Of a stretch of 43,842 nt of DNA, positions 17,326 to 26,164 are shown piece by piece (positions within the stretch are counted from its first letter, which is position 1; each line of letters begins with the position of its first letter). Origin of the DNA: SIG589 sp964566175 (GTDB lineage: Bacteria > Bacillota > Clostridia > Oscillospirales > Acutalibacteraceae); assembly GCA_964566175.1 (NCBI GenBank), contig CAZMHU010000017.1:1-43842 (forward strand), given 5' to 3'. Position numbers and translations under genes: made by a program. The notes beneath the pieces are model-generated. The model was not told the origin of the DNA, did no database searches, and worked only from the letters and a program-made list of their open reading frames with translations.

Positions 17326-18339
17326 ATGGTTAAAGTTGCTATTAACGGTTTCGGTCGCATCGGTCGTCTGGCTTTCCGTCAGATGTTCGGCGCAGAGGGC
17401 TACGAGATTGTAGCCATCAACGATCTTACCAGCCCCAGTATGCTCGCACATCTTCTCAAGTATGACTCTGCACAGGGTCGCTATGCTAAGGCTGACACTG
17501 TTGTTGCCGGCGAAGACAGCATCACAGTTGACGGTAAGACCATTAAGATCTATGCCGAAAAGAACGCTGCTGATCTTCCGTGGGGAGAAATCGGCGTAGA
17601 CGTTGTTCTTGAGTGCACCGGATTCTACACATCAAAGGCTAAGGCACAGGCTCACATCGATGCCGGTGCTAAGAAGGTTGTTATTTCTGCTCCTGCAGGC
17701 AACGATCTTCCCACTGTTGTTTTCGGCGTAAACGAGGGCACCCTCACTGCTGACGACAAAATCATTTCTGCTGCTTCCTGCACAACAAACTGCTTGGCTC
17801 CTATGGCTAAGGCTCTTAACGATTATGCACCTATCGAAAGCGGTATCATGACTACTGTTCACGCCTTCACCGGCGACCAGATGGTTCTTGACGGTCCGCA
17901 CAGAAAGGGTGACCTTCGTCGTGCACGTGCTGCTGCTGTTAACATCGTTCCGAACTCTACCGGCGCTGCAAAGGCTATCGGCCTTGTTATTCCGGAACTC
18001 AACGGCAAACTCATCGGTTCTGCACAGCGTGTACCGGTTCCGACCGGTTCCACCACTCTCCTTGTTGCTGTTGTTAAGGGCAAGGACATCACTAAGGAAG
18101 GCATCAATGCCGCTATGAAGGCTGCTGCTTCCGCTTCCTTCGGTTACACCGAGGAGCAACTCGTTTCTTCCGATATCATCGGTATCACCTATGGTTCTCT
18201 CTTCGATGCTACCCAGACAATGGTTGCAAAGATTGACGATGACACCTATCAGGTACAGGTTGTTTCGTGGTATGACAACGAGAATTCTTACACAAGCCAG
18301 ATGGTTCGTACTATTAAGTACTTCGCAGAACTTGCATAA
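17326..18339 (+). CDS. gap: Glyceraldehyde-3-phosphate dehydrogenase (type I)
   Basis: Glycolytic enzyme of 337 aa oxidising glyceraldehyde-3-phosphate to 1,3-bisphosphoglycerate with NAD. It shows INGFGRIGRLAFRQ at the NAD-binding N-terminus, SAASCTTNCLAPMAK with the catalytic cysteine near residue 151, and YDNENSYTSQMVRT at the C-terminus. AGGAGGT precedes the ATG. Codons are strongly biased (GCT, GTT, AAG) compared with neighbouring genes, as expected for a highly expressed protein. It is monocistronic, with its own promoter and a 12-bp terminator. Confidence 0.98.
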   Translation: MVKVAINGFGRIGRLAFRQMFGAEGYEIVAINDLTSPSMLAHLLKYDSAQGRYAKADTVVAGEDSITVDGKTIKIYAEKNAADLPWGEIGVDVVLECTGFYTSKAKAQAHIDAGAKKVVISAPAGNDLPTVVFGVNEGTLTADDKIISAASCTTNCLAPMAKALNDYAPIESGIMTTVHAFTGDQMVLDGPHRKGDLRRARAAAVNIVPNSTGAAKAIGLVIPELNGKLIGSAQRVPVPTGSTTLLVAVVKGKDITKEGINAAMKAAASASFGYTEEQLVSSDIIGITYGSLFDATQTMVAKIDDDTYQVQVVSWYDNENSYTSQMVRTIKYFAELA

Positions 18340-18355
18340 GAATAAAACTTTTTAT

Positions 18356-18390
18356 AACAACTCCCTGTTTCGGCAGGGAGTTGTTTTTTT
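18356..18390 (+). terminator. gap terminator
   Basis: A 12-bp stem, AACAACTCCCTG (18356-18367) with CAGGGAGTTGTT (18374-18385), closes a 6-base loop and continues into a T run. It also sits at the 3' end of the converging enolase gene. Confidence 0.93.
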
Positions 18391-18391
18391 A

Positions 18392-19645
18392 TCAAACACG
18401 TTTATTAAGTTCGCTTTCAATCATCAACAGTCGGTTATATTTCGCAACCCGCTCACTGCGTGCCGGCGCGCCTGTTTTAATACGGTTGGCATTTATCGCC
18501 ACCGCCAAATCGGCTATTGTGGTATCCTCGGTTTCGCCCGAACGGTGGGATACGACTATCTCATATCCTTTGCGTTTGGCAAGTCTTATAACACTCACGG
18601 TTTCGCTAAGCGTTCCTATTTGGTTCGGCTTTATCAATATGCTGTTAGCACACTTGCAAAGAAAACCTTTTTTAAGACGCTTTTCATTTGTGACAAACAA
18701 ATCGTCCCCGACAAGCGACACATCGTTTGACAACTCGTCGGTCATACGCTCCCAACCCGACCAATCATTCTCTCCGAGACCGTCCTCAATGGATATTATC
18801 GGATATTTTTTCACAAGTTCTTTATACCAAGCAATAAGCCCCGCGCTGTCAATCTCCTTTTTCCTTTTCGGCATTTTATAGACGCCGTCGCCTATGCTCC
18901 ACTCGCTTGCCGCAACATCAAGTGCCAAGGCAATATCGCGCTCATAACCCGCTTCCGCAACCGCCTCTAATATTAACTCAACAGCGGCGGTATCGTCCGA
19001 CAAATTCGGAGCATAGCCGCCCTCATCGCCCACGCCGGTCGAAAGCCCTGACTTTTTCAGTCGCTTTCCGAGCATAGTATATACCTCACTACACATACGT
19101 ATTCCCTCGGCAATGTTATTCGCACCTGTCGGTACTATCATAAATTCCTGAATATCAATATTATTATCCGCGTGTGCGCCGCCGTTTAAAATATTCATCA
19201 TCGGTGTCGGAATAAGTCTGCCGGAAAAACCGCCGATATATCTGTAAAGTGGCATTTTATATGCTTCTGCGGCGGCACGGCATACCGCAAGTGACACCGC
19301 TAGTGTCGCATTTGCCCCCAGACGCGATTTGTTTTCAGTTCCGTCAAGCGCACAAAGCAGTGTATCAATTCTGTTTTGGTCGGCGGCCTCAAATCCGTAA
19401 AGTCGCTTGTTGACCTCGCCGTTTATGCCTGCTACCGCACGCGTTACACCCTTTCCGCCGTAGTATTCGCTGTCACCATCACGAAGTTCGTGTGCCTCGT
19501 GCTCACCCATTGACGCTCCCGACGGTGCTATCGCAAAACCGACCACACCACACTCAAGTTCTACCCTTGCCGCAACGGTTGGATTACTGCGTGAATCGAG
19601 CAACTGATATCCCGATACCGAAATTATTTTTGTTTTCAATTTCAT
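18392..19645 (-). CDS. eno: Enolase (phosphopyruvate hydratase)
   Basis: Converts 2-phosphoglycerate to phosphoenolpyruvate; 417 aa from the chosen start. Key parts are LLDSRSNPTVAARV, SGASMGEHEAHELRDGD (substrate loop), NGGAHADNNIDIQEFMIVP, EDGLGENDWSGW, VGDDLFVTN (metal-binding Asp), SILIKPNQIGT (catalytic Lys) and VSHRSGETEDTTIADLAV. Upstream in-frame codons extend to 19678, but the only ribosome-site-like GGGAG precedes ATG at 19645 by 2 bases. A TTG at 19639 has a better spacing of 8, so the true start may be that codon. Unlike gap, its codons are not strongly optimised. It converges on gap. Confidence 0.96.
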   Translation of the reverse strand: MKLKTKIISVSGYQLLDSRSNPTVAARVELECGVVGFAIAPSGASMGEHEAHELRDGDSEYYGGKGVTRAVAGINGEVNKRLYGFEAADQNRIDTLLCALDGTENKSRLGANATLAVSLAVCRAAAEAYKMPLYRYIGGFSGRLIPTPMMNILNGGAHADNNIDIQEFMIVPTGANNIAEGIRMCSEVYTMLGKRLKKSGLSTGVGDEGGYAPNLSDDTAAVELILEAVAEAGYERDIALALDVAASEWSIGDGVYKMPKRKKEIDSAGLIAWYKELVKKYPIISIEDGLGENDWSGWERMTDELSNDVSLVGDDLFVTNEKRLKKGFLCKCANSILIKPNQIGTLSETVSVIRLAKRKGYEIVVSHRSGETEDTTIADLAVAINANRIKTGAPARSERVAKYNRLLMIESELNKRV

Positions 19646-19732
19646 CACTCCCAAGAACAGTGTTTCCGAAAAATTCAATAAAATTAAAATTACTGTTTTT
19701 TGTGTTTTGTGCTTTCATTTTTTTCGTATATA

Positions 19733-19741
19733 TGTTATACT
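19733..19741 (+). promoter_or_regulatory. Extended -10 promoter of the rlmB operon
   Basis: TG-T-TATACT (19733-19741) is an extended -10 element 33 bases before the rlmB start. The -35 region is poor. Confidence 0.45.
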
Positions 19742-19774
19742 ATTACCAAGTATAATGAAAAGGATATTTTTACA

Positions 19775-20524
19775 ATGGCTGAAAACACAAACGGCAATAA
19801 CATAATAGCGGGACGCAATCCCGTAACCGAAGCTCTCCGCTCGGGACGTGAAATCGACAGACTCCTTGTCTGCCACGGAACAGAAGGCGGCTCGATAACC
19901 GCCATAATCGCAAAATGCAAGGCGAGAGGAATTTTGATAAAAGAGGTTTCTCCGCAAAAAATGGACTATCTCTGCGGCAACGCCGTTCATCAGGGAGTTG
20001 CGGTTATGATTGCATCGCACGAATACTGCGAAGTTGACGATATCTTAAAATATGCGGCTGAGAAAAACGAGCCGCCTTTTATCGTTATTTGCGACGAAAT
20101 CGAAGACCCGCACAATCTGGGCGCTATTATCCGCACAGCAGAAGCGGGCGGCGTTCACGGAATTATAATACCCGAACGTCGAAGTGCTTCGCTTAATATG
20201 ACGGTTGCAAAATCGGCAAGCGGTGCGCTTGAATATATGCGTGTTGCGCGCGTTACAAACCTTGCAAACATAATAGACAAACTTAAAGCCGAGGGTGTTT
20301 GGGTCTTCGGCGCAGATATGGGCGGCAGTGACCGCCACAGTTTTGATTTCACATCACCCTGCGCTCTTGTCATCGGCAACGAAGGTAAAGGAATAGGACG
20401 CCTTGTTGCAAAGAAATGTGACGGAATAGTGAGTTTGCCTATGTACGGAAAGATAAATTCACTTAATGCTTCGGTTGCCGCCGGTATACTTATTTATGAA
20501 GTTGCCGACCAACGCCGAAAATAA
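19775..20524 (+). CDS. rlmB: 23S rRNA 2'-O-ribose methyltransferase, TrmH/RlmB family
   Basis: SPOUT-class RNA methyltransferase of 249 aa. It starts with MAENTNGNNIIAGRNPVTEAL, the substrate-binding N-terminal domain; AAAGGAT lies before the ATG, and the in-frame sequence upstream has no ribosome site. SpoU motifs are EDPHNLGAIIRTAEAGGVHG (motif 1, with catalytic Asn/Arg), ALVIGNEGKGI (motif 2) and LPMYGKINSLNASVAAGILIYE (motif 3, knot). The target nucleotide (G2251 in E. coli RlmB) is assumed from the family. It is first in an operon with the degenerate ATPase, metG and tatD. Confidence 0.93.
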   Translation: MAENTNGNNIIAGRNPVTEALRSGREIDRLLVCHGTEGGSITAIIAKCKARGILIKEVSPQKMDYLCGNAVHQGVAVMIASHEYCEVDDILKYAAEKNEPPFIVICDEIEDPHNLGAIIRTAEAGGVHGIIIPERRSASLNMTVAKSASGALEYMRVARVTNLANIIDKLKAEGVWVFGADMGGSDRHSFDFTSPCALVIGNEGKGIGRLVAKKCDGIVSLPMYGKINSLNASVAAGILIYEVADQRRK

Positions 20525-20552
20525 ACTTTTAATTTTGGGGGAAAGTTAAAAT

Positions 20553-23180
20553 ATGGGACTGTTTTCCAAAAAGGACAAAAACGCATACGGTGATTACGCC
20601 GATGCCTTTTTTGATGAAAACTATGCCCTGTCGGACGAGGGTATATTGCCTATCGGAATGCGACAGGACATCAATCACGCTCCGCATGCGCTCACAGCTG
20701 AAGAAGTAAAAGGCGAGGAAACCAACGAACCGGTTGCCGATATTCCAATGCAATCGGCGGGCGAGTCGCTTTACAAGCGTATGATGGACGCCCGAAAATC
20801 CGATGACAGTGAGACCGATAAAAAATCGAAAGAAATAAAGGAACAGGCGGAAACTCTTCTTTCCCGCTGTTCACAGTTTGTTACCGACGACAAATCAGAC
20901 AGTTCGGCAATTTTGTCATCGCAACCTGCCTATACGCTTGACAGCGTTGACGACATTATAGCCGAAGCGGAAAAGCGCGCACAAGAGCGCATTCGAAACA
21001 TATACGGCACTGCCGCCGCAAGGGACGCCGCACAAGCGCCTAAAGCGAAAAATGTCGCACCCACACCTGCACCTGTACCTGTTCAAAAAACGCTCGAAGA
21101 AAAGCCGAAAGAAAACGAAAAAAGTGCGGCTGTCGGTATAACACTGCCTAAAACCGCAGAAAAAACAAATCAATCTTTGCCGGAAGAAAAAATTCCTGCG
21201 GTCGACAAAACCGTTACCGATAGTGGAATTCGCCTGCCTGAAAAAAAGAAAGTCGAAACCGAAGACATTCCGATGAAACGCGAAAATGATGTTAAAAACT
21301 ATCAGTACCGTTTTGCGGACGAAGAACTTGACGAAACTCCGACAGCGGAAGAAAAAACAATACTTTTTGATACCGTGCGTGAAGAGACACCTTCATTCGC
21401 CGATGAAATTCGTTCTTCTCTTAATATGAAAGATACCGCCGAAGATGAAGAAACTGAAGATTTATCGGATGCCGAAGAGGAAATTTACGGCGATTACGAG
21501 ACCGTTGCCGATGCACACGAAATACGCACATCGCTCAAACGAAAACTTTCTTCTTTAAACGTTCGTTTCGTGTTTACACTTATCGCGGCGGCGATACTCG
21601 TTGTCCTGCAACTGCCCTTTTTATCCGATATTAAGGCGGCAAACGGCAGTGCTTGTCTCATTGCCGAAACGATAATTATAGCCGTTGCCGCACTTTTAAA
21701 TCTTGATGTTTTCGGAAGTATAGCGGCTGTATTCAAAAAGAAAACGTGCACAGATTTTCCTCTTGCACTCTGTACCTTTGCCGTACTGGCGGAAAATATT
21801 TATTCAATTGCCTCACAAAATCACAACAGCACACATTATGGTTTTATTGTTGCCGTTATGTTTCTTTTTTCGCTTATCGGAAAGAAAGCCTATGTCAAAC
21901 GCATACTTAAAAATTTTGAAAAAATTGCAAACGCGGACGAAAAAACCGCACTTTGCCTTATAGACGAAAATAACGGCTCGGCTCGCATTGCACGCGATTC
22001 CGTCGAGGGCGAGGCACTTGTTGCATCAGGAAGAAAAACCGTAAACATTACTTCTTTCCTCAAAAACTCCTATAGCCGCGACCCATTTTCCGAAAAAAGC
22101 CCCATTTTTTCTTTGGTGTCGATCGGTGCAGCGGCGCTTGCCTCTGTTTACTGCTTTGTAACACTACCACTTTCAAGCGCACTTTCCCTAACTGCCGCGT
22201 TTTTCTGTGTTGCCGCTCCCCTTTCTTCTGCACTCGTCGGCACACTTCCCCTTAAATCAGCGGCAAAACGCCTTTCAAAATACGGCGCTGTGCTAACAGG
22301 CTTTTCTGCGGCAGACGCTATTGAACCGGTCAATGCCGTAACATTTGACATTGCCGATATATTCCCGCGCGGAACGGTTAAAATGTACGATATGAAGATT
22401 TTGAGTCCCAACAATCTTGAAACAACAATCTTCAATGCTGCCGCAGTTGCAACATCGGCAAACAGTCCGCTCGGTCACGTATTCCGCAGAATTGCACGCA
22501 CAAGCGAGCAATATGTTCTGCCCAATGCCGATTCGGTAAAATATGAAAAACGAATGGGCATTTCCGGCTGGGTAGGCGACGATTCACTGCTTATAGGAAA
22601 TCGTACACTTATGGAAACACACGGTGTTTCCGTTCCGTCGGTTGAAGTTGACAAGAAAATTTTGAGAAACGGATATTTCCCTGTTTACGTTGCGTCAAAC
22701 GGCACGCCTTGTGCTCTTTTAATTGTCGGATACGAAAACCGTACCGATATAACAACAGAACTTATGCGTCTTTGCAAAACAGGCGTAACACTTCTCATAA
22801 ACAACTGCGACCCTAACGTAACAGAAGAAATGCTTTACGATTATTTCGGTCTACCTAACGACTTTGTAAAACTTATGTCGGAAGACAGCATAAAAAAATG
22901 CAAAGAGGAAACCGAATTTTGCGAAAGTCTGCCCGCAAAGGCGGCATATGACGGCTCTGCCTGCGGTATAGCTTCTATCGTCACTGCCGCAATAAAGGTC
23001 AAAAGACTCACCGCTGCTATGACGGTTTTACACGTTATAACACTCATCATCGGTCTTGCGGGGGCTGCTGCCGCAGTGTTCACAGGCAATGTGGCACTGA
23101 TAAAGCCGCTGTCCGTCACGGCATATCTGCTGTCCGGCTTGATACTCGTTCTCTTGGCACCGCTCTTCTACAAGCCCTAA
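20553..23180 (+). CDS. Degenerate P1B-type ATPase-like membrane protein with long acidic N-terminus
   Basis: An 875-aa protein. Residues 1-336 are polar, acidic, Glu/Lys-rich and probably disordered. From 337 the layout follows a P1B metal ATPase: four hydrophobic helices (about 337-445), a short soluble stretch with no TGE motif, two helices (about 515-565), a large soluble domain, and two final helices (about 820-872). Motifs have decayed. CVAAP at 552-556 stands where CPC is expected. FDIADIF at 598-604 keeps the Asp but loses KTGT. SPLGH replaces the HP motif. LLIGNR at 679-684 is retained. NNCD at 750-753 replaces TGD, and GDGxND is absent. It is therefore probably catalytically inactive. 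RBS GGGGGAAAG. No metal-handling neighbours. Function unknown; a scaffold or regulatory role is conceivable. Confidence 0.85.
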   Translation: MGLFSKKDKNAYGDYADAFFDENYALSDEGILPIGMRQDINHAPHALTAEEVKGEETNEPVADIPMQSAGESLYKRMMDARKSDDSETDKKSKEIKEQAETLLSRCSQFVTDDKSDSSAILSSQPAYTLDSVDDIIAEAEKRAQERIRNIYGTAAARDAAQAPKAKNVAPTPAPVPVQKTLEEKPKENEKSAAVGITLPKTAEKTNQSLPEEKIPAVDKTVTDSGIRLPEKKKVETEDIPMKRENDVKNYQYRFADEELDETPTAEEKTILFDTVREETPSFADEIRSSLNMKDTAEDEETEDLSDAEEEIYGDYETVADAHEIRTSLKRKLSSLNVRFVFTLIAAAILVVLQLPFLSDIKAANGSACLIAETIIIAVAALLNLDVFGSIAAVFKKKTCTDFPLALCTFAVLAENIYSIASQNHNSTHYGFIVAVMFLFSLIGKKAYVKRILKNFEKIANADEKTALCLIDENNGSARIARDSVEGEALVASGRKTVNITSFLKNSYSRDPFSEKSPIFSLVSIGAAALASVYCFVTLPLSSALSLTAAFFCVAAPLSSALVGTLPLKSAAKRLSKYGAVLTGFSAADAIEPVNAVTFDIADIFPRGTVKMYDMKILSPNNLETTIFNAAAVATSANSPLGHVFRRIARTSEQYVLPNADSVKYEKRMGISGWVGDDSLLIGNRTLMETHGVSVPSVEVDKKILRNGYFPVYVASNGTPCALLIVGYENRTDITTELMRLCKTGVTLLINNCDPNVTEEMLYDYFGLPNDFVKLMSEDSIKKCKEETEFCESLPAKAAYDGSACGIASIVTAAIKVKRLTAAMTVLHVITLIIGLAGAAAAVFTGNVALIKPLSVTAYLLSGLILVLLAPLFYKP

Positions 23181-23233
23181 AACAGCACAAAAATCACCGC
23201 CCATTTGCGATGTATTATACGGAGGAACAAAAA

Positions 23234-25156
23234 ATGGAAAAAGAAAAGTTTTACATCACCACTGCGATTGCATACAGTTCGCAAAAACCGCATATCGGTA
23301 ATGCGTATGATATTGTCCTTGCGGATATGATAGCACGCTACAAGCGTATGATGGGATATGATGTTTTCTTTATGACAGGCTCGGACGAGCACGGTCAAAA
23401 AATTGAAGAATACGCAAAAAAGAACGGCACAACACCCAAAGAATTCGTCGACAAAATCTCCGACGAAATCAAAGGTGTTTGGAATTCGCTCGACACGTCA
23501 TATGACAAATTTATCCGCACCACCGACGAATATCACGAAAAGACCGTTCAGAAAATTTTCAAAAGACTTTATGACCAGGGTGATATTTACAAAAGCGAAT
23601 ACACCGGAAAATACTGTGTTCCGTGCGAATCGTTTTTTACTCCGTCACAGTTGGTAGACGGAAAATGCCCAGACTGCGGCAGAGAGGTTACCGATGCTAA
23701 AGAGGAAGCATACTTCTTGCGCCTTTCGAAATATCAAGACAAACTTCTTGAATATTTTGAGCAAAATCCCGATTTTATAGCACCCGACTCCCGTATGCAC
23801 GAAATGGTAAACAACTTCTTAAAGCCCGGTCTTTCCGACCTTTGCGTATCGCGTTCCTCTTTCAAATGGGGCGTTCCGGTAGAGTTTGACGACAAACACG
23901 TTATCTATGTTTGGATTGACGCACTTTCAAACTACATCACCGGTATCGGTTATGACCCCGACGGCAGCAGTGATATGTATAAAAAGAACTGGCCTGCCGA
24001 TTTACACGTTATAGGCAAAGATATTGTACGTTTCCATTCAATATATTGGCCGATTATTTTGATGGCACTCGGTGAGCCGTTGCCAAAGAAAATTTTGGCG
24101 CATCCGTGGGTGCTTTTCGGCGAAGATAAAATGAGTAAATCGAAGGGCAACGTAATCTATGCCGATGAACTTGCCGAACGTTTCGGTTCCGACGCCGTAC
24201 GATATTATCTCTTAAGCCAGATGCCCTTTGCACAGGACGGCAACATCACTTATGAGTCTTTTATGTCACTCTTTAATACCGACCTTGCAAATACCCTCGG
24301 CAACCTTGTAAACCGCACGGTTGCAATGACCAACAAATATTTCGGCGGCACTGTTGCAAAATCCTCTCCGACAGGCGAAATCGACAGTGACCTTATTGCC
24401 TGTGCTGAAAAGACCGTTGCCGACTATAAAAAGTATATGGATAACTATAAAAACGCCGATGCCGTTGCCGCGGTTATGGATTTTGCCCGCCGTTGCAATA
24501 AATATATCGACGAAACCGCTCCGTGGGCACTTGCCAAAAACGAAGAGGACAAACCCCGCTTGGCGACCGTCCTTTACAACCTGCTTGAAGGAATACGGCT
24601 TCTGTCGGCACTCCTGCCGCCGATAATGCCCAAATGCTGTGAAAAAACCAAAGAACAGTTGGGTTGCACCGACAGCACACTCGCTTTCGGCGTTTGCGAC
24701 GGTTACAGTGTCGGTACAGCTGTTCCCCTCTTTGCACGTCTTGATACCGAAAAGGTACTCGGTGAACTTTTGGCAGAGCAGGAGCAAAAAATGAAAGCCG
24801 CAAAAAAGGCCGAAAACGTTGTTACGCTGCCGGAAATTTCTATTGAGGATTTTGCAAAGGTTGAACTCACCACCGCAAAAATATTAACCTGCGAACCGAT
24901 AAAGAAAGCGAAAAAACTCTTAAAACTCACGCTCGATGACGGAAGCGGTAAAGAACGCACCGTCGCATCGGGTCTTGCTTTGCATTACAAACCCGAAGAA
25001 CTTATCGGTCGCACTGTTATCGTCGTTTCCAATCTTAAACCCGCCGTGCTTTGCGGCGTTGAGAGTAACGGTATGATTCTTGCCGCCGACGACGGCGAAG
25101 GTGATGTTAAGGTTATATTCGCAGACGGCATAAAGGCCGGTTGCAAGGTGCGCTGA
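23234..25156 (+). CDS. metG: Methionyl-tRNA synthetase
   Basis: Charges tRNA-Met; 640 aa. I start it at ATG 23234 behind CGGAGGAA, not at the in-frame ATG 24 bases earlier. It has the class I HIGN sequence in QKPHIGNAYD, a zinc knuckle with CVPC and CPDC, FMTGSDEHGQKI, the KMSKSKGNV loop near residue 299, and an anticodon-binding helical domain. The last 110 residues are an EMAP-like tRNA-binding domain (VELTTAKILTCEPIKKAKKL) that supports dimerisation. No T-box leader is present: only 53 bases separate it from the previous gene. Its stop overlaps the tatD start (TGATG). Confidence 0.97.
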   Translation: MEKEKFYITTAIAYSSQKPHIGNAYDIVLADMIARYKRMMGYDVFFMTGSDEHGQKIEEYAKKNGTTPKEFVDKISDEIKGVWNSLDTSYDKFIRTTDEYHEKTVQKIFKRLYDQGDIYKSEYTGKYCVPCESFFTPSQLVDGKCPDCGREVTDAKEEAYFLRLSKYQDKLLEYFEQNPDFIAPDSRMHEMVNNFLKPGLSDLCVSRSSFKWGVPVEFDDKHVIYVWIDALSNYITGIGYDPDGSSDMYKKNWPADLHVIGKDIVRFHSIYWPIILMALGEPLPKKILAHPWVLFGEDKMSKSKGNVIYADELAERFGSDAVRYYLLSQMPFAQDGNITYESFMSLFNTDLANTLGNLVNRTVAMTNKYFGGTVAKSSPTGEIDSDLIACAEKTVADYKKYMDNYKNADAVAAVMDFARRCNKYIDETAPWALAKNEEDKPRLATVLYNLLEGIRLLSALLPPIMPKCCEKTKEQLGCTDSTLAFGVCDGYSVGTAVPLFARLDTEKVLGELLAEQEQKMKAAKKAENVVTLPEISIEDFAKVELTTAKILTCEPIKKAKKLLKLTLDDGSGKERTVASGLALHYKPEELIGRTVIVVSNLKPAVLCGVESNGMILAADDGEGDVKVIFADGIKAGCKVR

Positions 25157-25956
25157 TGGACTTTGTAAATATCGACAATCCAGCACCCTACGGCAGCATT
25201 TTCGACACCCACGCACACTATGACGACGAACGTTTTGACGGCATACGCGATGATATTTTCGATTTTATGCAAAATAACGGCATTTACAAAATCATAAACT
25301 GTGCGGTCGATACCGAATCGGCAGAGCGAGTTACGACTCTTTCGAAAAAACACAAATTTTGCTTTTCCGCCGTCGGTTTTCATCCCGAAAATCTGCCTGA
25401 CGGCGAGCCGCAGGAGCATATTGCAAATCTTTTAAAATATATCAACGAACCGAAAACCGTTGCAATAGGCGAAATCGGACTTGATTATCACTACCGTCAA
25501 GATAATTCCGAAACGCAGAAAAAATGGTTCTCGGCACAGGCGTATTTTGCAAAACAACACAATCTGCCTGTTATCGTCCACGACCGTGAGGCACACGCCG
25601 ACACGCTTGAAATTTTAAAAGATATAAACCCGCGCGGCGTTTTGCATTGCTTTTCGGGAAGTTGTGAGACTGCAATCGAACTTATCAAATTGGGAATGTA
25701 TATCGGTGTTGGCGGCGTTTCGACCTTCAAAAACGCAAAAAAATGCGTCGAGGTTATAAAATCACTGCCTATCGAACGCATATTGCTTGAAACCGATGCA
25801 CCCTATCTCGCGCCTGAACCATACCGCGGAAAGACCTGTAATTCGGCCATGATAATACGTGTTGCCGAAAAAATTTCCGATATTAAGGAAATTCCGACAG
25901 CCGATGTGCTTGAAATCACAAAAGCCAACGCGGAAACCCTTTTCAAAACGGTTTAG
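25156..25956 (+). CDS. tatD: TatD-family metal-dependent deoxyribonuclease
   Basis: Metal-dependent hydrolase of 266 aa, TIM-barrel amidohydrolase fold. Metal ligands appear in FDTHAHYDDERF near the N-terminus, in GEIGLDYHY, in VIVHDREAH and in LHCFSGS. LLETDAPYLAPEPYRGK gives the conserved C-terminal Asp. The start overlaps the metG stop in TGATG, so translation is coupled, an arrangement (metG-tatD) very common in bacteria. Activity is 3' to 5' DNA exonuclease in studied members. It closes the operon before a strong terminator. Confidence 0.95.
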   Translation: MDFVNIDNPAPYGSIFDTHAHYDDERFDGIRDDIFDFMQNNGIYKIINCAVDTESAERVTTLSKKHKFCFSAVGFHPENLPDGEPQEHIANLLKYINEPKTVAIGEIGLDYHYRQDNSETQKKWFSAQAYFAKQHNLPVIVHDREAHADTLEILKDINPRGVLHCFSGSCETAIELIKLGMYIGVGGVSTFKNAKKCVEVIKSLPIERILLETDAPYLAPEPYRGKTCNSAMIIRVAEKISDIKEIPTADVLEITKANAETLFKTV

Positions 25957-25960
25957 AATA

Positions 25961-26012
25961 AACACCCTTGCTAACGCAAATAATAATTTTTGCAAAAGCA
26001 GGGTGTTTTTTT
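25961..26012 (+). terminator. Terminator of the rlmB-metG-tatD operon
   Basis: AACACCCT (25961-25968) pairs with AGGGTGTT (26000-26007), with two further pairs past a bulge and an A-rich loop, followed by a run of Ts. Confidence 0.85.
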
Positions 26013-26064
26013 GCAATAAATTCAAAAACGACAACCGCAAAGATGGCAAAACACAAAATACAGT

Positions 26065-26093
26065 TTGACAAATCGGCAATATGCGTATATAAT
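26065..26093 (+). promoter_or_regulatory. Consensus sigma-A promoter of murA
   Basis: TTGACA (26065-26070) and TATAAT (26088-26093) with a 17-base spacer, a full match to consensus. It is 71 bases upstream of the murA start. Confidence 0.9.
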
Positions 26094-26164
26094 GTATAAA
26101 AAGTTACGTTGAATTTTAATCGGCAATACTGCATTTATTATTAAATGTTTGGAGAGTGCCTTTC

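Noticed and set aside
23181..23233. T-box or riboswitch before metG
   Set aside because: Only 53 bases separate metG from the preceding gene, too few for a T-box, and no terminator hairpin is present.
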